From assembly GCA_022567155.1 (NCBI GenBank), contig JADFHN010000031.1:1-41980 (forward strand): a stretch of 41,980 nt of DNA. Direction: 5' to 3'. This DNA is from Bacteroidota bacterium (GTDB lineage: Bacteria > Bacteroidota > Bacteroidia > Cytophagales > Cyclobacteriaceae). This document shows, in pieces, positions 8,494 through 17,351 of the stretch. The notes under the pieces are model-generated. The model was not told the DNA's origin. It worked only from the letters and a program-made list of their open reading frames with translations, and ran no database searches. Both the position numbers and the translations under genes were made by a program. How positions within the stretch are numbered: the stretch's first letter is position 1; every line of letters begins with the position of its first letter.

Positions 8494-10188
8494 TTGAGAA
8501 AAATATTACCCATCCTTGCCCTGCTTATCATCCTGTTTGCACACACAAGCCGGTCGCAGAGCACCAATACCACCCTGAGCTGGGATTATAACAGCCTTAT
8601 TCAGCGCTATGAGATACTAAGCGGCACATTTACACCCGGTTTTCATTCCTCTTACCAGGCATACACCAAAAAAGGAATCGCTACGTTTATGGACAGCCTC
8701 CGGAAAAGTGATGTGAACTTGTCAGAACAGGACCTGTTTAACCTCGCGTATTTTGAAAATGACAACTGGGAATGGGGGAAAGCTCCCGACAATAAAAGTA
8801 CCAAACCCTTTTTAAAACATTTTTACAAAAATAAATCCGATTTCTGGCATTACAGTACAGAAGATTTTGATGTTCATATCAACCCGGTTTTTTACTTTGG
8901 GGCCGGTACAGAATCAGAAGATGGCGTAACCCCGTGGATCAATACCAGGGGCATAGAACTCCGGGGTATGATCGATCGCAAAGTTGGTTTTTATTCCTTT
9001 CTCACTGAAAATCAGGCCACTTTCCCTTTTTATGTACGCGAATATATCAGTAACAGATCGGTGGTTCCTCACGAAGGTTTCCGGAAATCATTTAAGGACA
9101 ATGGCGTGGATTTCTTTACGGCAAGAGGATACATAAGCTTTCAGATATCCAAACATATCAACGCGCAGTTTGGCCACGACCGGTTTTCGATCGGCAACGG
9201 CTACCGGTCGCTGATCCTGTCTGATTTTGCGCCTCCTTACCTGTTTCTGAAATTCAACACACAGATCTGGAAGATACAATACACCAATTTATTTACCCAG
9301 ATGCGTGCCGACGCCTTTGGAAAGCTCGGCGGCTCCCATTCCGGCAATGATTTCCCTGTCAAATACTTCGTGCTACATCATTTTAGTATCAACATTGGGA
9401 AAAACCTGAATATCGGCGTATTTGAGTCGATCAACTATGGCCGTGAAGATTCCACCGGAAACAATAACTTTGATATTAATTACCTGAATCCGATCATTTT
9501 CTACCGCGCAATCGAACAGCAGAACGGCAGTAAAGACAACGTGGCTCTGGGCATGGATTTCAGGTGGAACATTGCCCGGAAGTTTTCATTTTATGGCCAG
9601 TTAGTGCTTGATGAATTCAAACTCAATGAGTTCAAAGCCAGGAACGGATGGTGGGCCAATAAATATGCATTTCAGTTAGGTGGGAAATACATCAATGTGC
9701 TGAACATAGCAAACCTGGACCTGTTAATTGAGTATAATCATGCCAGGCCCTATATCTACTCCCACAGGAGCATTTATACGCTCAACGGCCATTATCTCCA
9801 GGAAATCGCCCACCCTTCCGGGGCTAATTTCAGCGAATGGATAAGTGAAATTCGTTATCAGCCTTTCCGCCGGTTTACATTTAGCCTCCGTACTTTTATT
9901 AATAATTACGGCGAAGATGAAGATGCGGACGCGAACTGGGGTAAGGATATATTTAAAGATAACGGCACCAGGGAGCAGGAATACGGTAACACCACCGGGC
10001 AGGGTGTAGCTACACGTCTTGCATTTATTGATTTCACTACAACTTATCATTTCAGGCAAAATGTATTTCTTGATTTAAAATATGTTTACCGGAATCTTGA
10101 AAGTGAAATGGACACGTTTGACAGGAATACGGGTTATCTGAGCCTCTCTTTTCGATGGAATATCCCTCAGCGTCTGCATGAATTTTAA
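8494..10188 (+). CDS. RemB/Wzi-like outer-membrane beta-barrel protein
   Basis: A 564-residue protein with a signal peptide (RKILPILALLIILFAHTSRS) and a body rich in alternating aromatic/polar strands ending in SLSFRWNIPQRLHEF, as expected for an outer-membrane barrel. The overall make-up, with a conserved N-terminal helical part and motifs such as INPVFYFGAG and GHDRFSIGNGYRSL, resembles the capsule-assembly Wzi / gliding-motility RemB proteins of Bacteroidota. The only possible start is TTG at 8494: TAA closes the frame at 8482 and the signal peptide begins at once. An ABC exporter follows after 35 bp. A role in surface polysaccharide or adhesion is inferred from the family, not shown. Confidence 0.72.
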   Translation: MRKILPILALLIILFAHTSRSQSTNTTLSWDYNSLIQRYEILSGTFTPGFHSSYQAYTKKGIATFMDSLRKSDVNLSEQDLFNLAYFENDNWEWGKAPDNKSTKPFLKHFYKNKSDFWHYSTEDFDVHINPVFYFGAGTESEDGVTPWINTRGIELRGMIDRKVGFYSFLTENQATFPFYVREYISNRSVVPHEGFRKSFKDNGVDFFTARGYISFQISKHINAQFGHDRFSIGNGYRSLILSDFAPPYLFLKFNTQIWKIQYTNLFTQMRADAFGKLGGSHSGNDFPVKYFVLHHFSINIGKNLNIGVFESINYGREDSTGNNNFDINYLNPIIFYRAIEQQNGSKDNVALGMDFRWNIARKFSFYGQLVLDEFKLNEFKARNGWWANKYAFQLGGKYINVLNIANLDLLIEYNHARPYIYSHRSIYTLNGHYLQEIAHPSGANFSEWISEIRYQPFRRFTFSLRTFINNYGEDEDADANWGKDIFKDNGTREQEYGNTTGQGVATRLAFIDFTTTYHFRQNVFLDLKYVYRNLESEMDTFDRNTGYLSLSFRWNIPQRLHEF

Positions 10189-10223
10189 CCGGAATACCCT
10201 AAATTGCAGCCCGGTTTTCATTC

Positions 10224-12056
10224 ATGAATACATATTTCAGAATTCTTTCTTACGGCAGACCGTGGGGTATATATATACCGCAATATCTGATATTCACGTT
10301 TTTTTACGTCGTATTCAGTGTTTTTAACCTTGTTTTGCTCATCCCCCTGCTTGATGTACTTTTCAACCAGGTAGATCTGGTAACTTTAGGTGCCATTTCG
10401 CAGCTGCCGGATTTCAGGCTTGATGTGACCTACTTCAAAGACCTGTTCAACTATTTTTTTCTAAATATCATACGGGAAGAAGGAAAGATCGGCGCATTAA
10501 AGTATGTGTGTGTTATCATTATAATCGCCAGTTTTCTTGCCAACTTGTTTCGCTACCTTGTATCCGTAATACTTGCTTATATAAGGGCGCATGTAATTAA
10601 AAACCTTCGCAACGATATATACGCCAACCTCACCAGGCTTCATCTTGGTTATTTCACCGAAAAACGCAAAGGAGATATTGTCTCGCGGATAACCAATGAT
10701 GTTCAACAGGTGGAGTTTACTGTTGTTGATTCGCTAAAAGTACTTTTACAGGAACCTCTATTCATAATCGGCCAGTTTGTCCTGCTATTTGCTATTAGTG
10801 CGAAACTTACCCTCTACACGTTACTGATGATCCCGATATCAGGCCTCATAATAGGCATTATTTCCAAACGGTTAAAGCTCAAAGCCACTGAAGGACAATC
10901 CTCACTTGGCCGGATCACCAACCAGGTGGAAGAAACTCTGACAGGCATCCGGCTTATCAAGGCATTCACAGCCCGCAATTCGGTTATCAAAAGATTTAAG
11001 GAAGAAGTGCGTAAATATGCCGGCATAACCGTATCAATTTCGAAGAAAACTGACCTTGCAAGCCCTTTTTCAGAATTTTTGGGACTCGCTGTGGTTGCGC
11101 TTATTCTCCTGATCGGAGGCACATCGGTATTGCAACAGGATGCATCACTTACAGCCAGCCAGTTCATCACTTTTATTATTGTATTTGCACGGATCATGCA
11201 GCCTGCCAAAGCGGTTGCAAATTCGTACTCTTTTATACAACGCGGCATTGCATCGGGAGAGCGGATATTTGAATTGATCGATTCAAAATCCGAAATTCTG
11301 GATGCTCCGGATGCAGTTCCAGCTCCTTTATTCAGCGAAACTTTTGAATTGAGAAACGTTAATTTTTCGTATGAAAACAAGCCGGTGCTCAAAAACATCA
11401 ACCTGGTGATACCCAAAGGTAAAACCATTGCGCTTGTAGGACCATCAGGAGGCGGAAAATCAACGCTGGTGGATTTGATCCCCCGTTTTTATGATCCGCA
11501 ATCCGGTCAGATCCTGATGGACGGTGTGGATATCCGGAAATATACGCTGGATTCATTCAGAAAACAGATGGGAATCGTAACACAGGAGTCAATTTTATTC
11601 AATGATACTATATCTCATAATATTGCCTTTGGAATAGAAGACCCGCAGGAGGATATGGTAATAAACGCAGCCCGTATTGCCAATGCACATGATTTTATTA
11701 TGCAAACTCCGGATGGTTACCAAACCATAATAGGTGAGCGCGGGACGAAACTTTCGGGAGGGCAAAGACAGCGGTTGAGCATTGCCCGGGCGATCATGAA
11801 AAATCCGCCAATCCTCATTCTCGACGAGGCTACTTCCGCCCTGGATTCGGAATCGGAGCGACTGGTACAGGATGCGCTTACCAAGCTCATGTCACACCGT
11901 ACATCGGTGGTAATTGCTCACCGGCTCAGCACCATTCAGCACGCTGACGAGATCATCGTTATCGACAAAGGTGAAATCGTTGAAAGAGGGTCGCATGAAT
12001 CCCTGATAAAAAAAGACGGGATTTACCGGAAACTCAATTTAATACAAAAAGGATAA
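10224..12056 (+). CDS. MsbA-type ABC exporter (fused permease and ATPase)
   Basis: 610 residues: an N-terminal ABC_membrane domain with about six membrane helices (residues about 15-330) and a C-terminal ATPase. Walker A GPSGGGKST is at 406-414, signature LSGGQRQR from 510, Walker B ILILDE from 530, and the H-loop is in VIAHRLST. The order and length are those of homodimeric type IV exporters such as MsbA or lipid/peptide half-transporters. With heptose isomerase gmhA 0.5 kb downstream and a surface barrel upstream, lipid A or lipid-linked cargo is plausible, but related half-transporters export many substrates, so I do not assign msbA. Confidence 0.92.
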   Translation: MNTYFRILSYGRPWGIYIPQYLIFTFFYVVFSVFNLVLLIPLLDVLFNQVDLVTLGAISQLPDFRLDVTYFKDLFNYFFLNIIREEGKIGALKYVCVIIIIASFLANLFRYLVSVILAYIRAHVIKNLRNDIYANLTRLHLGYFTEKRKGDIVSRITNDVQQVEFTVVDSLKVLLQEPLFIIGQFVLLFAISAKLTLYTLLMIPISGLIIGIISKRLKLKATEGQSSLGRITNQVEETLTGIRLIKAFTARNSVIKRFKEEVRKYAGITVSISKKTDLASPFSEFLGLAVVALILLIGGTSVLQQDASLTASQFITFIIVFARIMQPAKAVANSYSFIQRGIASGERIFELIDSKSEILDAPDAVPAPLFSETFELRNVNFSYENKPVLKNINLVIPKGKTIALVGPSGGGKSTLVDLIPRFYDPQSGQILMDGVDIRKYTLDSFRKQMGIVTQESILFNDTISHNIAFGIEDPQEDMVINAARIANAHDFIMQTPDGYQTIIGERGTKLSGGQRQRLSIARAIMKNPPILILDEATSALDSESERLVQDALTKLMSHRTSVVIAHRLSTIQHADEIIVIDKGEIVERGSHESLIKKDGIYRKLNLIQKG

Positions 12057-12067
12057 ATCCATATATA

Positions 12068-12103
12068 TTGCTTAAAGAATGAATTTTCTATATTTGACTG
12101 ATC
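12068..12103 (+). promoter_or_regulatory. Bacteroidota-type promoter upstream of the coiled-coil protein and gmhA
   Basis: TTG at 12068-12070, an 18-bp spacer, then TATATTTG at 12089-12096, an exact TAnnTTTG -7 element. Transcription would begin near 12103, 16 bp before the ATG at 12119. This would allow the 12119-14652 genes to be expressed independently of the ABC exporter. Confidence 0.55.
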
Positions 12104-12118
12104 CAGAATATACATATT

Positions 12119-12514
12119 ATGAAAAATCCCCGTAAACTTCTTTTTTATTCGTTGCTCACATACTTCATTATCGTATTCCTCGGTGCGTTATATATCGACT
12201 CTAAGTCTGCATTTGAATTAATTGATGCCGTAAAGTTTATCCCGGCAATGAAATATGTATCATTATTTGGCATACTGCTATTCCTGATATTTTATGTGGT
12301 GGTAACAAGGGATACCCGGGTAATGGGTAAGGAGATTGATAAACTTAAGAATGATCACACCAGTCTCAAAGCCAAATTGTTCGATCTTCAGGAAGAAAGC
12401 CGGCAAATACAGGGTGCACCATCCTCCTCAGAATCTATCCTTCCGGAAAACACCGGTAGTGGTGATAGTGGCGCATCTGCCGAAAGCAAAGAGGGAGAGG
12501 ACGAACAAGTATAA
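12119..12514 (+). CDS. Small membrane protein with two helices and a coiled coil
   Basis: 131 residues, not recognised as a named family. Two hydrophobic segments (about 8-26 and 44-61) are followed by a charged heptad-like stretch ([20 protein letters not shown], about 71-90) likely to form a coiled coil, and a disordered Ser/Glu/Gly-rich acidic tail. The layout resembles LapA-type small membrane proteins, which in E. coli sit beside lipopolysaccharide assembly factors; that comparison is by architecture only. It has its own good promoter and is 17 bp from the gmhA start, so both are probably made together. Confidence 0.7.
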   Translation: MKNPRKLLFYSLLTYFIIVFLGALYIDSKSAFELIDAVKFIPAMKYVSLFGILLFLIFYVVVTRDTRVMGKEIDKLKNDHTSLKAKLFDLQEESRQIQGAPSSSESILPENTGSGDSGASAESKEGEDEQV

Positions 12515-12531
12515 ATCTGATATTTGTGCAT

Positions 12532-13110
12532 ATGGAGGCTACATTCATCATTCATGCGGAGTTGAAAGAAGCTGCAACGGTGCTGCAGAAATTTATTGAC
12601 AACAAGCATAACCTTTCTGCCATTGAAAAAGCATCAAAAATTATCGCCGATGCCATCAACAACGGTGGTAAAATAATTTCATGCGGCAATGGCGGTTCAC
12701 ATTGCGACGCCATGCATTTTGCGGAAGAGCTTACCGGCAGATTTCGTGAAAGCAGGCGCCCTTTGCCTGCCATAGCTATTTCTGATCCGGTACATCTTTC
12801 CTGCACATCCAATGATTACGGATTTGAATTTGTGTTTTCCAGATTTATCGAAGCCCTCGGCAAAAAAGCCGATGTTTTGCTGGCTATCAGCACAAGCGGC
12901 AATTCGACGAATGTAATCAACGCCATACATGAAGCTCGCGTAAAGGGAATGAAAATAATTGTACTTACCGGTGAAGATGGTGGTAAAATGGCAGGATTGG
13001 CGGATGTGGAGTTACGTGTGCCACATCAGAGGTATGCAGACCGCATACAGGAAATTCATATCAAGGTCATCCATATTCTTATACTGCTTGTTGAAAAAAT
13101 GGTGGATTAA
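12532..13110 (+). CDS. gmhA: Sedoheptulose-7-phosphate isomerase (SIS domain)
   Basis: About 192 residues, the same length as E. coli GmhA. It has the SIS fold with GmhA-type motifs: [37 protein letters not shown], the Ser-rich phosphate-binding loop AISTSGNS and the C-terminal helix [12 protein letters not shown] with the catalytic His. GmhA converts sedoheptulose 7-phosphate to glycero-manno-heptose 7-phosphate, the first step of heptose synthesis for lipopolysaccharide core or glycoproteins. I start at the ATG at 12532; a GTG at 12526 would add two residues. It ends 3 bp before comM. Confidence 0.92.
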   Translation: MEATFIIHAELKEAATVLQKFIDNKHNLSAIEKASKIIADAINNGGKIISCGNGGSHCDAMHFAEELTGRFRESRRPLPAIAISDPVHLSCTSNDYGFEFVFSRFIEALGKKADVLLAISTSGNSTNVINAIHEARVKGMKIIVLTGEDGGKMAGLADVELRVPHQRYADRIQEIHIKVIHILILLVEKMVD

Positions 13111-13113
13111 GTC

Positions 13114-14652
13114 ATGGTTTCAAAAACATATGGTTGTGCAGTTTTTGGTGTTGATGCGATAAAAATTGCTGTTGAAGTACATGTAGGCCCCGGGAGGAAA
13201 TTTTACATGAGCGGCCTGCCTGATAGCGCCGTTAAAGAAAGTGAACATCGTGTAGAATCGGCCATAAAATGCACCGGATTCTATATGCCCCGTACAAAGG
13301 TGGTTGTAAATCTTGCTCCTGCTGATATTCGCAAGGAAGGTTCGGCTTACGATCTTCCGATTGCCCTGGGAATTCTCAACTCTTCGAACCAGGTATCTTT
13401 AGATGGCCTTGAGGACTATGTAATAATGGGTGAACTGGCGCTCGACGGAACATTGCGAAACATGAAAGGGGTTTTATCCATTGCCATAGAAGCCCGTCAC
13501 CGGAAATTCAAAGGGTTTATTCTTCCCAAACAAAATGCAAATGAAGCGGCGATTGTCAACGATCTGGAAGTGATTGGTGTCGAATCACTGGATCAGGCAG
13601 TGCGCTTTTTGACCGGGCACCTGGACATCAGGCCACTGGTTATCAACATAAAGGATGTCTTTAGTTATCAGCTTAACAACTACGATGCGGATTTTGTTGA
13701 TGTACAGGGGCAGGAAAACATCAAAAGATCATTGGAGATTGCTGCAGCAGGTGGCCACAATGTAATTATGATCGGTCCACCTGGCGCCGGTAAAACCATG
13801 CTCGCCAAAAGGCTGCCGTCCATTCTGCCACCATTATCGCTCCAGGAAGCGCTTGAAACAACTAAAATTCATTCGGTGGCCGGCAAACTGAGCGCTGATG
13901 CCTCATTGATTGCTACCCGGCCATACCGGAGCCCGCACCATACGGTAAGTGATGTTGCCCTCGTGGGTGGCGGAGGATCGCCGCAGCCCGGAGAAATTTC
14001 GCTTGCACATAATGGGGTGCTGTTTCTTGACGAATTACCAGAGTTCAAACGATCGGTGCTCGAGGTAATGCGCCAGCCAATGGAAGAACGGAAGGTAACG
14101 ATTTCCAGGGCCAAAGTATCGGTTGATTTTCCCGCCAACTTCATGCTGATCGCATCCATGAACCCATGTCCCTGCGGATACTACAATCATCCCGAAAAAG
14201 ATTGTGTGTGCGCCCCGGGGGTAGTTCACCGTTACCTGAATAGGATCAGCGGCCCGTTGCTCGACCGGATTGATCTGCACGTGGAGGTGACGCCCGTCTC
14301 TTTCGATGAAATGACCGGTTCGCGTAAATCCGAAACCAGCGCCGATATAAGGGAACGCGTTATAAAAGGAAGAGAAATTCAGTCCGAACGGTTTAAGGAC
14401 AACCCGAATGTTTACTGCAATGCCATGATGTCGTCAAGCCTTGTAAAAACGGTCTGCCGGATAAACACGGCCGGGCGCACTCTTCTTAAAACCGCCATGG
14501 AAAAGCTCGGACTTTCGGCCAGGGCTTATGATCGAATACTCAAAGTGTCAAGGACCATTGCCGACCTGGCATCCAGTGAAGACATTAAAGTGGAGCACCT
14601 GGCTGAAGCAATCCAGTACCGCAGCCTTGACCGGGAAGGTTGGGCAGGGTAA
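13114..14652 (+). CDS. comM: ComM/YifB family AAA+ ATPase (Mg-chelatase-like)
   Basis: 512 residues with the three ComM parts in order: an N-terminal Lon-protease-like ChlI domain ([18 protein letters not shown], then [20 protein letters not shown]), the AAA+ core with Walker [10 protein letters not shown] from residue 221 and Walker [11 protein letters not shown], the Cys-rich insert [20 protein letters not shown], and the Mg_chelatase_C domain ending REGWAG. ComM is a hexameric helicase that promotes branch migration during natural transformation and recombination. It follows gmhA by 3 bp. Its final 99 bp recur in diverged form at 15630-15725, beyond a toxin-antitoxin module; comM itself reads through intact. 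Confidence 0.95.
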   Translation: MVSKTYGCAVFGVDAIKIAVEVHVGPGRKFYMSGLPDSAVKESEHRVESAIKCTGFYMPRTKVVVNLAPADIRKEGSAYDLPIALGILNSSNQVSLDGLEDYVIMGELALDGTLRNMKGVLSIAIEARHRKFKGFILPKQNANEAAIVNDLEVIGVESLDQAVRFLTGHLDIRPLVINIKDVFSYQLNNYDADFVDVQGQENIKRSLEIAAAGGHNVIMIGPPGAGKTMLAKRLPSILPPLSLQEALETTKIHSVAGKLSADASLIATRPYRSPHHTVSDVALVGGGGSPQPGEISLAHNGVLFLDELPEFKRSVLEVMRQPMEERKVTISRAKVSVDFPANFMLIASMNPCPCGYYNHPEKDCVCAPGVVHRYLNRISGPLLDRIDLHVEVTPVSFDEMTGSRKSETSADIRERVIKGREIQSERFKDNPNVYCNAMMSSSLVKTVCRINTAGRTLLKTAMEKLGLSARAYDRILKVSRTIADLASSEDIKVEHLAEAIQYRSLDREGWAG

Positions 14653-14666
14653 ATTATTGTGTTAAA

Positions 14667-14697
14667 AATTCGGTTTAGCCGGAATTCAGTTTTTTCT
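14667..14697 (+). terminator. Rho-independent terminator after comM
   Basis: AATTCGG and CCGGAATT form a stem with one bulged G around a TTTAG loop, followed by a T-rich run ending at about 14697. It lies 15 bp after the comM stop and ends the gmhA-comM transcript. Confidence 0.55.
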
Positions 14698-14783
14698 ATT
14701 TGCTGCGAACTGTACTGAAAATATACGTAGTGATTGAAGAGCACCCTATGCTTTTTTTATCTGACGTTACCCGCTTTTTCTTT

Positions 14784-15095
14784 TCAGGCGAGGCTCACCT
14801 GTTTGTTCAACATCTTTACATTGAAGTTCACTTTTGCATCCAAAGCGTTGAAAACTTTCAGTATTGTCTCGATTGTTACATTACTTGTATTGTTTTCAAG
14901 TCTTGATATCTGGGCTTTCTTAACACCAATTAATTTACCAAGTTGTTCTTGAGTCAATTGACGTTCTTTTCTTGCCATTTGGATCATATCGCCGATCAAT
15001 TCGAGTTTAAGTTCGAATTCGTATTGATCACGTTCAGTCGTTCCTTTTAATCCTATTAATTTGTCCTCCGCTTCTGCTAATGTATATCGTTTCAT
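14784..15095 (-). CDS. HigA-type XRE-family antitoxin
   Basis: 103 residues with a helix-turn-helix of the XRE type at about 51-92: RKERQLTQEQLGKLIGVKKA followed by QISRLENNTSNVTIETILKV. An N-terminal extension of about 40 residues and the position directly after a RelE/Gp49-like toxin make it the antitoxin of a toxin-first (HigBA-type) pair. It should bind the toxin and repress the shared promoter. Start ATG at 15095 lies 2 bp after the toxin stop. Confidence 0.88.
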   Translation of the reverse strand: MKRYTLAEAEDKLIGLKGTTERDQYEFELKLELIGDMIQMARKERQLTQEQLGKLIGVKKAQISRLENNTSNVTIETILKVFNALDAKVNFNVKMLNKQVSLA

Positions 15096-15097
15096 GG

Positions 15098-15433
15098 CTA
15101 TTTATTTTTAAAGTATTCTACACGAATGCGTTCAGCTTTTTCAATTTCTCTTCTATTTATTTTGCTTGTTTTCTTAATGATTCCATGTGTTGCAAAAACA
15201 AGTGTGTTAGTGTTATCTGTCTTATCCCAAAATGCAAGTAGGCGATATTTTATTCCTGAGAACAGCGTTCTAAATTCCCAAATTTCACCTTCCAATTTCT
15301 TGAAAAGCTTCGGATCGGTATAATATTGAGATCTATTCATGTTTTGAAATATCTTTCTTCTTGGTTTTAAATCCACCTTTTCAAGGAATTTAAATGCTTC
15401 TTCCAAGAGTTCTACTTCAAATCTTTGAATCAT
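15098..15433 (-). CDS. HigB/Gp49-like (RelE superfamily) toxin
   Basis: 111 residues. The core LEGEIWEFRTLFSGIKYRLL at about 48-67 and the following AFWDKTDNTNTLVFATHGIIKKTSK are the signature of the phage-derived Gp49-like/HigB toxins (PF05973): LxGxxLxELRx, then YRxxY/F, then HGFxKKT. Members cleave mRNA at the ribosome. Toxin precedes antitoxin, as in HigBA. The gene is full length, and the pair sits between the true 3' end of comM and a second diverged copy of that end, so it was probably acquired by an insertion there. Confidence 0.87.
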   Translation of the reverse strand: MIQRFEVELLEEAFKFLEKVDLKPRRKIFQNMNRSQYYTDPKLFKKLEGEIWEFRTLFSGIKYRLLAFWDKTDNTNTLVFATHGIIKKTSKINRREIEKAERIRVEYFKNK

Positions 15434-15440
15434 TAAGTTT

Positions 15441-15468
15441 ACATATATGTATACAATACAAATGTATA
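15441..15468 (-). promoter_or_regulatory. HigBA promoter with overlapping inverted repeat
   Basis: On the minus strand TACATTTG (plus-strand 15459-15466) is an exact TAnnTTTG element. It is covered by an inverted repeat TATACA (15450-15455) / TGTATA (15463-15468), and a second palindrome ACATATATGT lies at 15441-15450. A repressor bound here would block the promoter, as expected for HigA autoregulation. The toxin ATG is 20 bp downstream. Confidence 0.55.
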
Positions 15469-15626
15469 AAATGTTTCGTTAAAAGTAAACTGTTACTATA
15501 AGGAAATGTGGGTGACAGATGCATTTACAATTTATACAACACACAAATGTTGGATGAAATATACTCATAAGATAAATATTGATCTTAAATTAAATTTAAT
15601 TTTTGTTGATGATTTATCAACTGCCC

Positions 15627-15737
15627 AGCACCATTGCTGACCTGGCAGGATCCGAATAAATTAAAGTGGAGCACCTGGCTAAAGCCATCCGGTACCGAAG
15701 CCTTGACCGTGAAGGCTGGGCAGGATATATCTTTTAG
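15627..15737 (+). pseudogene. Second, diverged copy of the comM 3' end
   Basis: The frame reads STIADLAGSE, stop, [25 protein letters not shown], stop. It aligns without gaps to the end of comM (14554-14649 against 15630-15725): by eye 80 of 96 bases match. Six of the codon differences are synonymous and the only disabling change is one in-frame TAA at 15657. No other part of comM is present upstream of it. Confidence 0.85.
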
Positions 15738-15912
15738 GAATATTAACCTGAATGATTTGAGCTATAAAAACAAAAATTGATTATAATAAATCTGTTCAAA
15801 TTACGATTTTCGGTAATCTCGCGCCAGGTAAATCGAAACATCTATGATTTGCGCTTTCCTTTGATAGCCGAAATACCGGCAAAAACATAAAGTATGACAA
15901 ATTTCAACTAAA

Positions 15913-15963
15913 TTGTGTCCGATTTCGTTACAACTAATTAGTTTTGACAGTGTAACCTGTTAC
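15913..15963 (+). promoter_or_regulatory. Promoter of the two-component operon with a palindrome at the start site
   Basis: TTG at 15913-15915 and an exact TAnnTTTG element, TAGTTTTG, at 15939-15946 place the transcription start near 15953. The perfect inverted repeat GTAAC-CT-GTTAC at 15952-15963 covers that start and ends 6 bp before the ATG at 15969, a good position for a repressor or for autoregulation. Confidence 0.5.
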
Positions 15964-15968
15964 CCCTT

Positions 15969-17351
15969 ATGGAACTGGAAAAAGAGATTGGTAAAATCCT
16001 GATGATTGACGACGATGAAGATGTTTTAATAGCTGCAAAACTTCTTCTGAAAAAGCATGCACATCAGGTTATTATTGAAAAAAATCCGAAAAAAATACCT
16101 TTTCTTCTGAATAACGATACCTATGATGTGATTCTGCTTGATATGAATTTCAGTAAGGATATAACAAGCGGTAAGGAGGGATATTACTGGCTTAGTCAGA
16201 TCCTGGAAAAAGACCCTAATGCAGTCGTTATTCTTATTACCGCTTTTGGCGATGTGGAAATGGCTGTAAAAGCGCTGAAAGAAGGGGCTACGGATTTTGT
16301 ATTAAAACCATGGCAAAATGAAAAGTTGCTTGCCACCATCTCCACCGCAATCAAGCTAAAGAAGTCATACCTGGAAGTTGACCAGTTGAAAAAAGCAAAA
16401 AAGCTCCTGGAAGAGGATATTAATCAGCCTTATAAAGATATCATTGGCAAAAGCGAATCCATGCAGCACGTTTACAATCTGATTGACAAAGTAGCCAAAA
16501 CAGATGCAAACATACTGATACTTGGTGAAAACGGCACCGGCAAGGAACTGGTTGCACGAGCCATTCACCAGCGTTCGCTTCGGAAAGACAAGGTTTTTGT
16601 AAGTGTGGATATGGGAGCTATTACTGAAACGCTGTTTGAAAGTGAGCTGTTCGGACACACCAAAGGGGCCTTTACCGATGCCCGGGAAGACCGGGTGGGC
16701 AGGTTTGAAATTGCAAACGGCGGTACGCTTTTTCTGGATGAAATCGGTAATTTAGGCTTGCCCCTTCAATCAAAACTCCTGGCCTCGCTTCAAAACCGCC
16801 AGGTAACGCGAATCGGTTCAAACAAGCCCATACAGGTAGATATCAGGTTGATTTGTGCTACAAACATGCCCGTACATGACATGGTGGCTGAAAATACATT
16901 CAGACAGGATCTCCTTTATCGTATCAATACGGTCGAAATCACGATACCTCCGCTGCGTGATAGGGTAAAAGATATCCCACTCCTCGCGGAACATTTTGTA
17001 CAGATGTATGCCGGTAAGTACCGGAAATCCATTTCAAAAATCGACAAGAGTGCAATAGAAATACTTCAGCATTATAACTGGCCTGGAAATATACGCGAAC
17101 TTCAGCATGCAATCGAAAGAGCTATAATAATGTGTGAAAATGAATTGCTTACCATGGACGATTTCTTCTTTCTGACCTTAAAAACAACGCACGAAGACAC
17201 ATTGCCACTAAATTTTAACCTTGAGGAAATCGAAAAAAATGTAATACAAAAAGCCATTAACAAGCACAGCGGAAATATATCCAAAGCAGCTAAAGAACTC
17301 GGACTGACCCGGGCCTCACTGTACCGCAGACTGGAAAAACATGGACTTTAA
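15969..17351 (+). CDS. Sigma-54-dependent response regulator (NtrC/NtrX type)
   Basis: 460 residues in the order receiver, AAA+, Fis-type helix-turn-helix. The receiver has the acidic pocket IDDDEDV (13-19) and the phospho-acceptor D58 in VILLDMN. The AAA+ domain has Walker A GENGTGKE from residue 186, Walker B GGTLFLDEIG and the arginine-finger region LRDRVKDIPLL. The sigma-54 contact loop reads GAFTDA (233-238) where the classical consensus is GAFTGA. The C-terminal helix-turn-helix includes SGNISKAAKELGLTRASLYR. It should activate sigma-54 promoters on phosphorylation by the kinase whose gene overlaps its 3' end by 11 bp. rpoN lies 4.6 kb away. Confidence 0.95.
   Translation: MELEKEIGKILMIDDDEDVLIAAKLLLKKHAHQVIIEKNPKKIPFLLNNDTYDVILLDMNFSKDITSGKEGYYWLSQILEKDPNAVVILITAFGDVEMAVKALKEGATDFVLKPWQNEKLLATISTAIKLKKSYLEVDQLKKAKKLLEEDINQPYKDIIGKSESMQHVYNLIDKVAKTDANILILGENGTGKELVARAIHQRSLRKDKVFVSVDMGAITETLFESELFGHTKGAFTDAREDRVGRFEIANGGTLFLDEIGNLGLPLQSKLLASLQNRQVTRIGSNKPIQVDIRLICATNMPVHDMVAENTFRQDLLYRINTVEITIPPLRDRVKDIPLLAEHFVQMYAGKYRKSISKIDKSAIEILQHYNWPGNIRELQHAIERAIIMCENELLTMDDFFFLTLKTTHEDTLPLNFNLEEIEKNVIQKAINKHSGNISKAAKELGLTRASLYRRLEKHGL

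Larger units (their letters stand above)
15469..15968. other. Gap between the HigBA promoter and the sigma-54 activator
   Basis: Apart from the comM fragment (15627-15737) and the promoter at 15913-15963, the stretch is A/T-rich with no recognisable gene. 15580-15620 carries A/T-rich direct and inverted runs around ATTAAATTTAAT. Confidence 0.6.

Noticed and set aside
10814..11428. Long minus-strand frame of 204 codons
   Set aside because: It lies wholly inside the ABC exporter gene, whose plus-strand product is complete with all ATPase motifs.
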